Origin: Spirochaetaceae bacterium
GTDB taxonomy: Bacteria; Spirochaetota; Spirochaetia; SZUA-6; RPPD01
Direction: 5' to 3'
NCBI GenBank assembly: GCA_003818675.1
Contig: RPPD01000106.1
Span: 1-7,193 of the forward strand
Length of the DNA: 7,193 nt
Shown here: in pieces, positions 1 through 6,309 of the stretch
Position numbering within the stretch: the stretch's first letter is position 1
Layout of the letters: the number at the start of each line of letters is the position of its first letter
Notes under the pieces: generated by a model
Database searches by the model: none
Told to the model about the DNA's origin: nothing
What the model saw: the letters and a program-made list of their open reading frames with translations, nothing else
Made by a program: the position numbers and the translations under genes

Positions 1-188
1 GTAGAGCGGGCATACCCGTCTGCCGCGTGTACAGCTGCCTGTTCGTGGCGCGTGAGCACCAGGTGGATGGACGGTTCGCTGTACAGAACATCAAAGAGAG
101 GGATGACGACACCCCCTGGAAAACCGAATACAGTATCTACTCCCTCGGCCTTCAGGGCTTCAACAATCATTGATGCGCCGCTTTTCAT
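1..188 (-). CDS. ilvB: Acetolactate synthase large subunit, N-terminal part (3' end beyond window)
   Basis: Only the first 62 codons are inside the window. Acetolactate (acetohydroxyacid) synthase is a cytoplasmic ThDP enzyme that condenses pyruvate with pyruvate or 2-oxobutyrate, the first common step of valine, leucine and isoleucine synthesis. The fragment shows the family N-terminus: [11 protein letters not shown] (residues 16-26), then [17 protein letters not shown] (45-61). Glu49 in RHEQ matches the glutamate that activates ThDP in this family. The start ATG at 188 is supported by a very good Shine-Dalgarno sequence, AGGAGGAAG (201-193), 4 nt upstream. Expression appears to be controlled by the leader peptide and attenuator immediately upstream. 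Other ThDP enzymes such as glyoxylate carboligase or the catabolic acetolactate synthase share this N-terminal fold, but the branched-chain leader peptide points firmly to the biosynthetic enzyme. Whether ilvN or ilvC follows cannot be seen. Confidence 0.93.
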   Translation of the reverse strand, partial: MKSGASMIVEALKAEGVDTVFGFPGGVVIPLFDVLYSEPSIHLVLTRHEQAAVHAADGYARS

Positions 189-229
189 CAAACTTCCTCC
201 TGTAATACCCGGTTTTTTACTGTCAGCAT

Positions 230-263
230 AAAAAAGAAGCCGTTCCCCGGGGAGAACGGCTTC
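230..263 (-). terminator. Rho-independent terminator (attenuator) ahead of ilvB
   Basis: Read on the minus strand, GAAGCCGTTC (263-254) and GAACGGCTTC (245-236) form a perfect 10-bp stem around the 8-nt loop TCCCCGGG. Six T residues (235-230) follow immediately. This is a canonical intrinsic terminator. It sits between the leader peptide stop codon (284) and the ilvB start (188), so it would stop transcription before ilvB rather than after a gene. That placement is what makes it an attenuator. Confidence 0.9.
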
Positions 264-283
264 GTACCATCAAGGTCGGTAAC

Positions 284-385
284 CTATTCCTCCGGGCTTG
301 CGCGGTAGGGAAGGAGTACAATAATAATAATGCTTAAGAGCGAGTATATTGATCTTTCTGACCGAAGTCCCAAGCATTTATTCAT
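284..385 (-). CDS. Branched-chain amino acid leader peptide of the ilvB attenuator (33 aa)
   Basis: A 33-codon ORF starts at ATG 385 and ends with TAG (286-284). Its peptide contains Leu16-Leu17 and then Ile19-Ile20-Ile21-Ile22-Val23-Leu24-Leu25, encoded by ATT x4, GTA, CTC, CTT at 331-311. In total 12 of 33 residues are Ile, Leu or Val. Such runs are the hallmark of ilv/leu leader peptides, whose function is to stall the ribosome when charged Ile-, Val- or Leu-tRNA is scarce. The ORF lies directly between a promoter-like sequence and an intrinsic terminator preceding ilvB. Oddly, no clear Shine-Dalgarno sequence precedes the ATG; the upstream bases are an AT repeat, and transcription may begin only a few nt before it. 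An in-frame TAA upstream rules out a longer N-terminus. The product itself is not expected to have an enzymatic role. Confidence 0.85.
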   Translation of the reverse strand: MNKCLGLRSERSIYSLLSIIIIVLLPYRASPEE

Positions 386-393
386 ATATATAT

Positions 394-422
394 AATTAAT
401 CCCATATTATGGCTTTTGTCAA
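394..422 (-). promoter_or_regulatory. Probable sigma-70-type promoter for the ilvB leader
   Basis: A consensus -35 box TTGACA (422-417) is followed after 17 nt by TTAATT (399-394), a weak -10 (3 of 6 consensus bases) in a strongly AT-rich tract (TTAATTATATATAT). An alternative -10, CATAAT, lies too close to this -35. With the first choice, transcription would start around 386-388, almost at the leader ATG (385). The promoter sits in the 61-nt gap between the upstream gene's stop (447) and the leader peptide, so ilvB would be expressed independently of the cyclase operon. Confidence 0.45.
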
Positions 423-446
423 CCACATTTTTCCTTTGACATTGTT

Positions 447-1913
447 CTATTTGACAATGGTGACGCGATCAAAGGGCGTAACAGGGTATTTGTCAGTCAG
501 TTTTCTTTCAAGAGTCGCGTATATTTCCTTATCTGCAGAAATTATCCGCAGTATAGCCACTTCAGCGTTGTCTTCTCTTGCTATTGTCACACGGTCCCCT
601 GCATTTAACGTGTGGCCAAATTGCATAAAAAGCAGGATATGTGATGTATCTCTGGCGTCTATTACATATCCCTGGGTTCCGTTTAATGCCGCCAGGGTGT
701 TGATTGCATACATGTAATGCTGCTCCAGTTCACCTGTAGTTGCAAGCGGTTCTGGCTGTGGCGATGGAGTTGCAGTCAGGCGTGAGCGTTCCTGCTCGCG
801 TTGTTCAAGACGTCTGGACATTGAAGTATAGCTGTTAATTATGGTGACGCGGGCTGCGTCAATAAGCTTCAGGGAAGGCGGGATCGAATTCTTGTAATCG
901 ATATCCCTCAGTGTTTTGATTATAAGCGTAAACTCCTGCAGGATCTTGTCCAGAGCCATTTGTTCATCATCAGAAAGAAGTCCGTAACGTACGAAGGTAT
1001 CATCATTTGTCTTGTAGGCAGCGTCAGTGATGCTTCTGGATTGGGTTTCCTTTAGAATTGTGACAAGCTCGTTTGACTGGAAAATGGGATTGTATTTGAG
1101 GATGAGTTCCTCTATCTGCCTTTTGTAGTTGTTTTCCATGATATTGCGAAGCCCTGACTGGTGTTCCTTTAAAAAAACTATGTCACTGGCATAATTGGAC
1201 TGCAGTTCCCTTATCCGTTTTTCATAATAATCCATCCTTGTTTTCATCTCAGCGTCAAATGCCGCCCGCTGGCTTCCCAAAAGCCGTTCACGCCTGCGGA
1301 CCTCTTCAAGCTGGCGCTGGTCATACTTGTCAAGCTGTTCCCGGGCTTTATTTCGTGTTTCAAGGGCTTCCGTGATTTTGAGAGAATACTCGTCCTGGAT
1401 GCGCTGGATGTCCCTGCGTTCAATCCTTGACAGCTCATTTGATCTTATCGTGCGTTCCTCTGCAGAAACCCCGGACAGGTCCACGAGTTCCAATGCCCGT
1501 GTGGTACGGTCCCGGATGACCTGCAGGCGTGTGTCACGTTCTGATTTGAGATCTGCCATCTGTTGCGTGGAAGCTTCTATTTCCCGGTCGTAACGCTTGA
1601 TTGTATCCAGAAGATCCCTGAAGGCGAGGTATTCAAAATCGCTTATATTTATGGGTATGGAGGTTGAGTAGTACTGTATAAAAAAGGTGATCCCGACTGC
1701 GATTGCACCAAGTCCCAGGATGAAGAGCATGACCGTTATAAAGACCCTGGGGCTCCTGTTTTTTCTGGCTTTGGCCATTTCCTCTGATATGTCAAAGGTG
1801 TGCATGGCAGAATCAATTTCCTTCTGCAGGGATACGCGCAAAAACATCTTTTTGCTTTCAGCCTCAAGCTTTGTTCTATCCCGCGAATCTGTTATTTGCT
1901 TTCTAGTTTCCAT
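447..1913 (-). CDS. Membrane-anchored coiled-coil protein with C-terminal beta-rich domain, function unknown (488 aa)
   Basis: I do not recognise a named family. From the chosen start the protein has a charged N-terminal segment (1-56) ending in the basic KARKNRSPR, one hydrophobic membrane helix (about 57-80), a long Arg/Glu/Gln-rich coiled coil (about 95-275, broken near 143-152 at DLSGVSAEE), and a helical middle part (280-375). A Pro-rich linker (380-391) leads to a C-terminal domain (about 398-488) with short strands around GYVIDARD and GDRVTIARED, suggesting a small beta barrel. The positive-inside rule predicts that the coiled coil and C-terminus lie outside the cytoplasmic membrane. 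I chose ATG 1913 because it gives the short 22-nt overlap with the preceding cyclase gene and has GGGATGGA just upstream. An in-frame ATG at 2003 would add 30 residues wholly inside the cyclase gene, and another lies at 1937. The overlap implies coupled translation and a related role. No signal peptidase site is evident. Confidence 0.85.
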   Translation of the reverse strand: METRKQITDSRDRTKLEAESKKMFLRVSLQKEIDSAMHTFDISEEMAKARKNRSPRVFITVMLFILGLGAIAVGITFFIQYYSTSIPINISDFEYLAFRDLLDTIKRYDREIEASTQQMADLKSERDTRLQVIRDRTTRALELVDLSGVSAEERTIRSNELSRIERRDIQRIQDEYSLKITEALETRNKAREQLDKYDQRQLEEVRRRERLLGSQRAAFDAEMKTRMDYYEKRIRELQSNYASDIVFLKEHQSGLRNIMENNYKRQIEELILKYNPIFQSNELVTILKETQSRSITDAAYKTNDDTFVRYGLLSDDEQMALDKILQEFTLIIKTLRDIDYKNSIPPSLKLIDAARVTIINSYTSMSRRLEQREQERSRLTATPSPQPEPLATTGELEQHYMYAINTLAALNGTQGYVIDARDTSHILLFMQFGHTLNAGDRVTIAREDNAEVAILRIISADKEIYATLERKLTDKYPVTPFDRVTIVK

Positions 1914-3637
1914 GTTCCATCCCAGTCCTTGGGGCATGCCCCTGATTTTATCTGTGCGGATTTCATTCTTGTAATGAACACCTCCGTCACTGGCAGTTTG
2001 CATTTTGTAAAATATTTTCCGGCTTCCTTCCAGTCACCCTTGAAGTAACTGTCTCTTGCCTGTGCAAATAGCAGAATGTCTTTCTGGAGGGCCTTGTCAA
2101 CAGTGGCATGGAGCATGGGCCAGTATATATCAGTGTGCTTCTTTTTCCCCTTGACTGCAATCCGGTCCAGGTGCAGAAAGTCAAACTCGAAGTTCTCTGT
2201 ATTTTTTTCCACATCATCTTTGACATAGCGTGAACAAATTACAGGCACCCTGTAAATGCGCGTCAGGCCCTCAAGCCTGGAGGCGGCGTTCACATTGTCC
2301 CCAATGACCGTGTTGGTCATGCGCTCGGTGGAACCGATGTTGCCGTAAAAGACTTCGCCGCCGTCAATTCCCACACCAATGTCTATGAGCACAGCGCGGT
2401 AGATTTCCTCCTCGGCAGCAGTAAGTGCACCGCGCTTTTTTACCAGTTCATCCCTGCGCTTCATCATTTCAACGCGCATTGCAGATGCAACATCCTGAAG
2501 CGCGTATGCAGCCCTTATTGAGGATACGGACTTGTTTACAGGCACCTCGGCAAATGCGCCGAAGATTGCAAGAAGCGCGTCACCGATGATGGAGTTGACT
2601 ATGCCGTTGCAATCATGGATATGCGAGATGGCCTTGTCGTAGTGGAGGTTCAAGAGTGTGATAATGTCTGTTCCAAGGACCTCGGTCATCCTGGTGAAAC
2701 CCCTGATGTCTGAGAACAGAATTGTCAGATCCTGGGATTCACCCTCGAGCCTGATTTCCTTTTCCCTGTATGCCTTGTCAGCAACATCCTGTGTGACGAA
2801 TTTCCTGAAAATCGATAGCAGGTTGTCAATCGTGAAGGAGAGGGCGTTCATGGACAGTCCCATATATGTTATTTCGTCATTCGGGGCTTTATCCAGGTCC
2901 ATGAGGTCAAGTTGCTGTCTTTGCTGCATGTGCATCACACCCTTTGTGATGACCCTGATATATCGGAGTATGTGGTTTATGAGGAATATACCCAGAATAA
3001 GGGTTCCTGCCGTAATCAAAACGATTATTGCAGTAATAATCATGAATATGGTCCATGATGCCGAGTTAAAGTCGGAAAGCTCTTCTGCACGTAAAAACCA
3101 TGCGTCCCAGTTTGTGTTGTATTTGTAAACGCCAAAGTAGTTTTTGCCTGCAAACCAGAAGTTTATGGTTCCCTCTAATTTGGGTTCTGCACCTTTGACA
3201 GGGGTCAGTATTTCGGCAGTAATCCCGGCCAGGTCCTCATGTGGCGCGACTATATGTTCATACTTGTACACATGGAAGAGGAGGGATCCGTCGGGTTTTA
3301 TGGCGAGACATAGTGAATTATCGAAGGAATCATCACCTGAAAAATCGGATAAACCTTTTGCTTCAATTGCCTTTATGGACTCGTCATATCCACCCTGTAT
3401 GGAGTAAATGGTGTACTGGTTTCCTGCAAAGGTATATATCTCGCGCAGATCCTTTACCAGAAGCATCTTCAACAGGCGCATCTGCTGTCCCTGGTTTATT
3501 ACAAGGTTTATGTAGTTTGAAAAGACATTCGAGACAAGAAGTAATACTGAAAACAGCATGACAATCTTTATAACAATCGGGACGATTCTCGTGCCATCAA
3601 TTTTTCTGCCAAATAGCATCTCTTTAATTTTACCCAT
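1892..3637 (-). CDS. Membrane-bound class III adenylate/guanylate cyclase with extracytoplasmic sensor region (581 aa)
   Basis: This is a likely cyclic-nucleotide-forming receptor. Membrane helices at about 18-42 and 195-221 flank an extracytoplasmic region of about 150 residues that should bind or sense a signal. A HAMP-like linker (222-275) follows, then the class III catalytic domain (about 300-505). Metal-binding aspartates are visible in FSDIRGFT (Asp310) and IIGDALLAIFG (Asp353). VIGDNVNAASRLEG (444-457) carries the transition-state residues Asn450 and Arg454, and Thr443 stands at the second purine-specifying position, as in class IIIb enzymes. The lysine normally four residues before the second metal Asp is replaced by Ser349. 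The C-terminus (about 510-550) resembles a single TPR-like helical hairpin. The start is ATG 3637, because AGGTG (3648-3644) is spaced 6 nt from it; a GTG at 3646 would add three residues but overlaps that site. Its end overlaps the next gene by 22 nt. The product (cAMP, cGMP or neither) cannot be decided from sequence alone. Confidence 0.9.
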   Translation of the reverse strand: MGKIKEMLFGRKIDGTRIVPIVIKIVMLFSVLLLVSNVFSNYINLVINQGQQMRLLKMLLVKDLREIYTFAGNQYTIYSIQGGYDESIKAIEAKGLSDFSGDDSFDNSLCLAIKPDGSLLFHVYKYEHIVAPHEDLAGITAEILTPVKGAEPKLEGTINFWFAGKNYFGVYKYNTNWDAWFLRAEELSDFNSASWTIFMIITAIIVLITAGTLILGIFLINHILRYIRVITKGVMHMQQRQQLDLMDLDKAPNDEITYMGLSMNALSFTIDNLLSIFRKFVTQDVADKAYREKEIRLEGESQDLTILFSDIRGFTRMTEVLGTDIITLLNLHYDKAISHIHDCNGIVNSIIGDALLAIFGAFAEVPVNKSVSSIRAAYALQDVASAMRVEMMKRRDELVKKRGALTAAEEEIYRAVLIDIGVGIDGGEVFYGNIGSTERMTNTVIGDNVNAASRLEGLTRIYRVPVICSRYVKDDVEKNTENFEFDFLHLDRIAVKGKKKHTDIYWPMLHATVDKALQKDILLFAQARDSYFKGDWKEAGKYFTKCKLPVTEVFITRMKSAQIKSGACPKDWDGTWKLESK

Positions 3638-3819
3638 AGGGTACACCTGCCGATCTGATTTAGAAACTTCAAGGAATAATAAACATACGAGAATAAAATG
3701 ATTTAATGAATATGTCGAAAGGCATGTTATTCAATTATTTGTTGTTTAAAAAATACTGAATAATAACGCTTAAACAACTTCCTATAATATATATTCTGTC
3801 TACTATAATATGGCTATTC
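3638..3819 (-). other. AT-rich intergenic region upstream of the cyclase gene
   Basis: This gap of about 180 nt separates the radical SAM gene stop from the cyclase start. It is much more AT-rich than the genes around it and is the natural place for the promoter of the cyclase and coiled-coil pair. I see only weak candidates, for example TTCGAC (3719-3714) with TATTCT (3695-3690) at an 18-nt spacing. It also holds a 9-bp inverted repeat. No small ORF, tRNA or riboswitch was recognised. Confidence 0.5.
3741..3778. repeat. 9-bp perfect inverted repeat between the radical SAM and cyclase genes
   Basis: GTTGTTTAA (3741-3749) and TTAAACAAC (3770-3778) are exact reverse complements separated by 20 nt. 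On the minus strand the loop ends in a T run and no T tract follows the second arm, so it is a poor intrinsic terminator. It could be a weak transcript-end hairpin, a regulator binding site, or chance in AT-rich DNA. Confidence 0.45.
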
Positions 3820-6306
3820 TTATATCAGGAGCCTGAAGTAATTGGAATATGTGTCTTCATTATTGCCTTTTGCAAATGTCATCAATCTCGTCACATATGT
3901 ATGTATTATAAATTCTTCATCATTAAAAAGATCTTTAAGTATTCCCTTTAAAGATCCACTCTTGTTGTTTGTATTCTTGAGCCTGATAAATATGGATATA
4001 TTCTCATCTGGAGAATGAGTTATATCATGGATTAAAATGTTGTCATAATGAGAAAATACTTTATCATTCAATTCGCGATTTTTACCTGTAATTTTATAAT
4101 CACTGCCCCAATAGACAGACATGAGAGCGATTTTCTTATCACCTGTATGATAAGGTTTGAGAAGCTTTGCATCTATAATTTTCAGGCCTTCTGGAAGTTC
4201 CCTGTTGCATTCACTGACAAAGGAATGTGTTATATCAAAGTTATAGAGCGTTATCCTGGCAATTTCGCAAAATGACTGGTATCCAAGTGAAAGTGGATGG
4301 GCAAACTCAAGATGAGGTTTTGGATTAAAACCTTCTGTCATTCTTGGAAAAAAACCAGCACGTAAAAAGGTTCTTTCAAAAATAGTCATTATATTCAGAT
4401 GTGACAGGAAAGCAGCTTTCCCTGTTTTTTCAAATGAGAACAGAACCTGGTAAGTTCCCTGTTCCTGTATTATTTCCTTTGCCTTTAAAATAATTGCTGT
4501 CTGTGTATCAATACCAGGATCCTGGATTTCTTCAGCACCAACATCTGTTCTGACCTTGATATTGCTTGTGCACGCTCCACATGCAGAGTCGCATTGCTCA
4601 CGACATAAAGGACTCAAAGAACCGGACATCGACTTTTCATATTCTTTCTTCAGGGTAACTCTTGATACTCTAAAGGAGACAGAATCCCAGGGAAGTGTTT
4701 CCTCAATATTTCTTGCACTGTAGGTTTCCTTGCGAACATCAAAACCCGCATTATCAAGAACACTTTCCCAGAGGTTCCTGTCAATTTGATCCTCCCAGGC
4801 ATCAAACCTCGCACCCTTTAAGTATGCGGATTCGATGAGCTTGCCAACACGGATGTCACCCCGGCCTATCATTCCCTCAAGAAATGATTGAAAAGCCGAA
4901 TGGTACGAGAATTTAAAGTTCTTTTTTGGCAGACTCCGTGAGAGAATTGCAATGCGTGAAAAAGTCTGTTCCTCTGTAATCTGGCCGCACCATTGGAAGG
5001 GCGTATGCGCCTTTGGCACAAAAGCTGATACATTCACGCTCAGGTACATGTTTGTCTTTCTTTGGATATCCAGAAGACAGTTGATGATTTCTTCCGTATC
5101 GTCATTATCAGTGAATCCTGGAAGACCAAGCATGAAATAGAACTTGGCCTGTTTCCATCCCTGTAATTTGGCCTCCCGCAGCAGTGCTATTGTTTTTTCA
5201 ATGGAGACTGGCTTGTTCAGTCTGTCCTGGCAATCCTTTACAGGTGTCTCCACCGCAAAGGTCAGGCCGCTTTTTCGGACTGTCTTTATTTCCCTGAAGA
5301 GCTCCAGGGCAAGCGTATCTACTCGAAGGGATGGCAGGGAGAATGAAACACCAAAAGCACTGTAGTCTCTGTTGAGCATCCGTATAAGCGTTTCAATCTG
5401 CGGGTAATCTCCTGATGAAAGAGAGAGCAGCGATATCTCGCGGAATCCGCGGCGGAAGACATTATCAAAGACTTCCCTGCATATCTGCTTTAATGGTTTG
5501 GCCCGAAACGGCCTGTAAATGAATCCGGCATTGCAGAACCTGCAACCATTGGGACAACCCCGCATTATTTCCACGACTCCATGGTCCTGGGCTGTCTTGA
5601 TATTGGCAACTGGAAAATCATATGACAGATCAGCTGTACCGAAATTACTCCACAATCCAGCCATGGCCTTTATTTTACCAGTCTCTGATTTTCTGCCACT
5701 CCATATTGCTTCATATGATTCAAGAAGGGAGATAAAATCCTTTTTCTTGCCTCCTGATTTTTTTAACTGTACAAGTCTGGTAAAAGAATCGACAAGCCAG
5801 GTATCTGATTCTCCGAAATATATACAGTCAAAAAAGTCTGCAAAAGGCTGGGGATTTGCAAGCCCGGGACCGCCTCCCAGAACAAGAGGCCCCTCCTCCC
5901 CTCTCTGCTGTTGTGAGAATGGCACACCACCGCATTCAAGCATGGCGAGCATATTTGTAGCGCAGAGCTCATAGCCGAGTGAAAATCCAATTATATCAAA
6001 CTCAGAGAGCGGGATCCCTGACTCAAGCGAATAAAGCGGGATGCCATGGATTCGCAATTCCTTTTCAAAATCACGCGCAGGTGCAAATACACGCTCGCAT
6101 TGAACACCTGGTATGGAGTTTAGGGTGCTGTAGAGCAGCTTAACAGCAAGATTTGACATTCCGATTTCATAAAGGTCAGGATATGAAATGGCTACTTTGA
6201 GTACTCCGCTTTTTATCTGGATTCCGGTTTCTCCGCCAGTGTAAGCTCCAGGTTTTTCAACTGACAGGAGTATTTCACGCAAGTCCCGTTCTGGGATTAT
6301 CTGCAT
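3820..6306 (-). CDS. B12-binding-like/radical SAM protein fused to a DUF2344 (TIGR03936-type) domain (828 aa)
   Basis: An iron-sulfur radical SAM enzyme of unknown substrate, resembling the TIGR03960 family. Residues about 35-175 form a Rossmann-like B12-binding-type domain (VAISYPDLYEIGMSN, IIGFSLGYEL, LVLGGGPGLANPQPFADFFD), but the cobalamin-ligating DxHxxG motif is not visible. The radical SAM core follows, with C251PNGC255RFC258 as the CX3CX2C motif binding the 4Fe-4S cluster and SAM. A second cysteine group, C568-x3-C572-x3-C576-x2-C579, may hold another cluster or a metal. The C-terminal part (about 618-810) begins with LFSFEKTGKAAFLSHLNIM and EGFNPKPHLEFAHPLSLG, typical of DUF2344/TIGR03936, which in many bacteria is a separate neighbouring gene. 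The ATG at 6306 lies 3 nt after the rodA stop, with AGAAGG (6324-6319) as a distant Shine-Dalgarno sequence inside rodA, suggesting co-translation. The last third is more AT-rich than the first part. The function in cell growth or RNA/ribosome modification is not established. Confidence 0.92.
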   Translation of the reverse strand: MQIIPERDLREILLSVEKPGAYTGGETGIQIKSGVLKVAISYPDLYEIGMSNLAVKLLYSTLNSIPGVQCERVFAPARDFEKELRIHGIPLYSLESGIPLSEFDIIGFSLGYELCATNMLAMLECGGVPFSQQQRGEEGPLVLGGGPGLANPQPFADFFDCIYFGESDTWLVDSFTRLVQLKKSGGKKKDFISLLESYEAIWSGRKSETGKIKAMAGLWSNFGTADLSYDFPVANIKTAQDHGVVEIMRGCPNGCRFCNAGFIYRPFRAKPLKQICREVFDNVFRRGFREISLLSLSSGDYPQIETLIRMLNRDYSAFGVSFSLPSLRVDTLALELFREIKTVRKSGLTFAVETPVKDCQDRLNKPVSIEKTIALLREAKLQGWKQAKFYFMLGLPGFTDNDDTEEIINCLLDIQRKTNMYLSVNVSAFVPKAHTPFQWCGQITEEQTFSRIAILSRSLPKKNFKFSYHSAFQSFLEGMIGRGDIRVGKLIESAYLKGARFDAWEDQIDRNLWESVLDNAGFDVRKETYSARNIEETLPWDSVSFRVSRVTLKKEYEKSMSGSLSPLCREQCDSACGACTSNIKVRTDVGAEEIQDPGIDTQTAIILKAKEIIQEQGTYQVLFSFEKTGKAAFLSHLNIMTIFERTFLRAGFFPRMTEGFNPKPHLEFAHPLSLGYQSFCEIARITLYNFDITHSFVSECNRELPEGLKIIDAKLLKPYHTGDKKIALMSVYWGSDYKITGKNRELNDKVFSHYDNILIHDITHSPDENISIFIRLKNTNNKSGSLKGILKDLFNDEEFIIHTYVTRLMTFAKGNNEDTYSNYFRLLI

Positions 6307-6309
6307 TAT

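Larger units (their letters stand above)
230..385 (-). promoter_or_regulatory. Ribosome-mediated attenuation leader of ilvB
   Basis: The geometry fits classical attenuation. The control codons end at 311. A possible antiterminator pairs the end of the leader ORF with the terminator's 5' side and loop: CCCGG (296-292) with CCGGG (250-246), then AGGA (291-288) with TTCT (256-253), including one G-U pair and a 2-nt bulge. A ribosome stalled on the Ile/Val/Leu codons would leave 296-288 free. A ribosome reaching the stop at 284 would cover it and let the terminator fold. A competing 1:2 hairpin, CCTTCC (315-310) with GGAATAGG (290-283) around a bulge, is possible. The terminator and control codons are read directly; the alternative pairings are hand-found and not energetically evaluated. 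No T-box signature sequence is visible. Confidence 0.7.

Noticed and set aside
382..405. Short minus-strand ORF (ATG at 405, 7 codons) overlapping the leader peptide start
   Set aside because: It lies within the likely promoter -10 area, has no ribosome site, and is too short to support as a second leader.
189..446. T-box or other riboswitch controlling ilvB
   Set aside because: No T-box sequence or other aptamer core was recognised. A leader peptide with Ile/Val/Leu codons and a terminator explains the region.
440..459. 6-bp inverted repeat CATTGT/ACAATG at the end of the coiled-coil protein gene, possibly a terminator
   Set aside because: The stem is short and AT-rich, it overlaps the stop codon, and no T run follows on either strand.
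409..717. Plus-strand ORF of 102 codons
   Set aside because: It lies antisense to the coiled-coil protein gene, has no ribosome site or recognisable domain, and reads as a shadow of the minus-strand gene.
1914..2003. Upstream start (ATG 2003) for the coiled-coil protein
   Set aside because: It would place 30 residues wholly within the cyclase reading region; they read as out-of-frame cyclase sequence, and ATG 1913 gives a normal short overlap.
2658..3128. Plus-strand ORF of 156 codons
   Set aside because: Entirely antisense to the cyclase catalytic and HAMP regions, whose motifs are unmistakable on the minus strand.
5519..5974. Plus-strand ORF of 151 codons
   Set aside because: Antisense to the B12-binding and radical SAM region; low-complexity Ser/Pro translation without family features.
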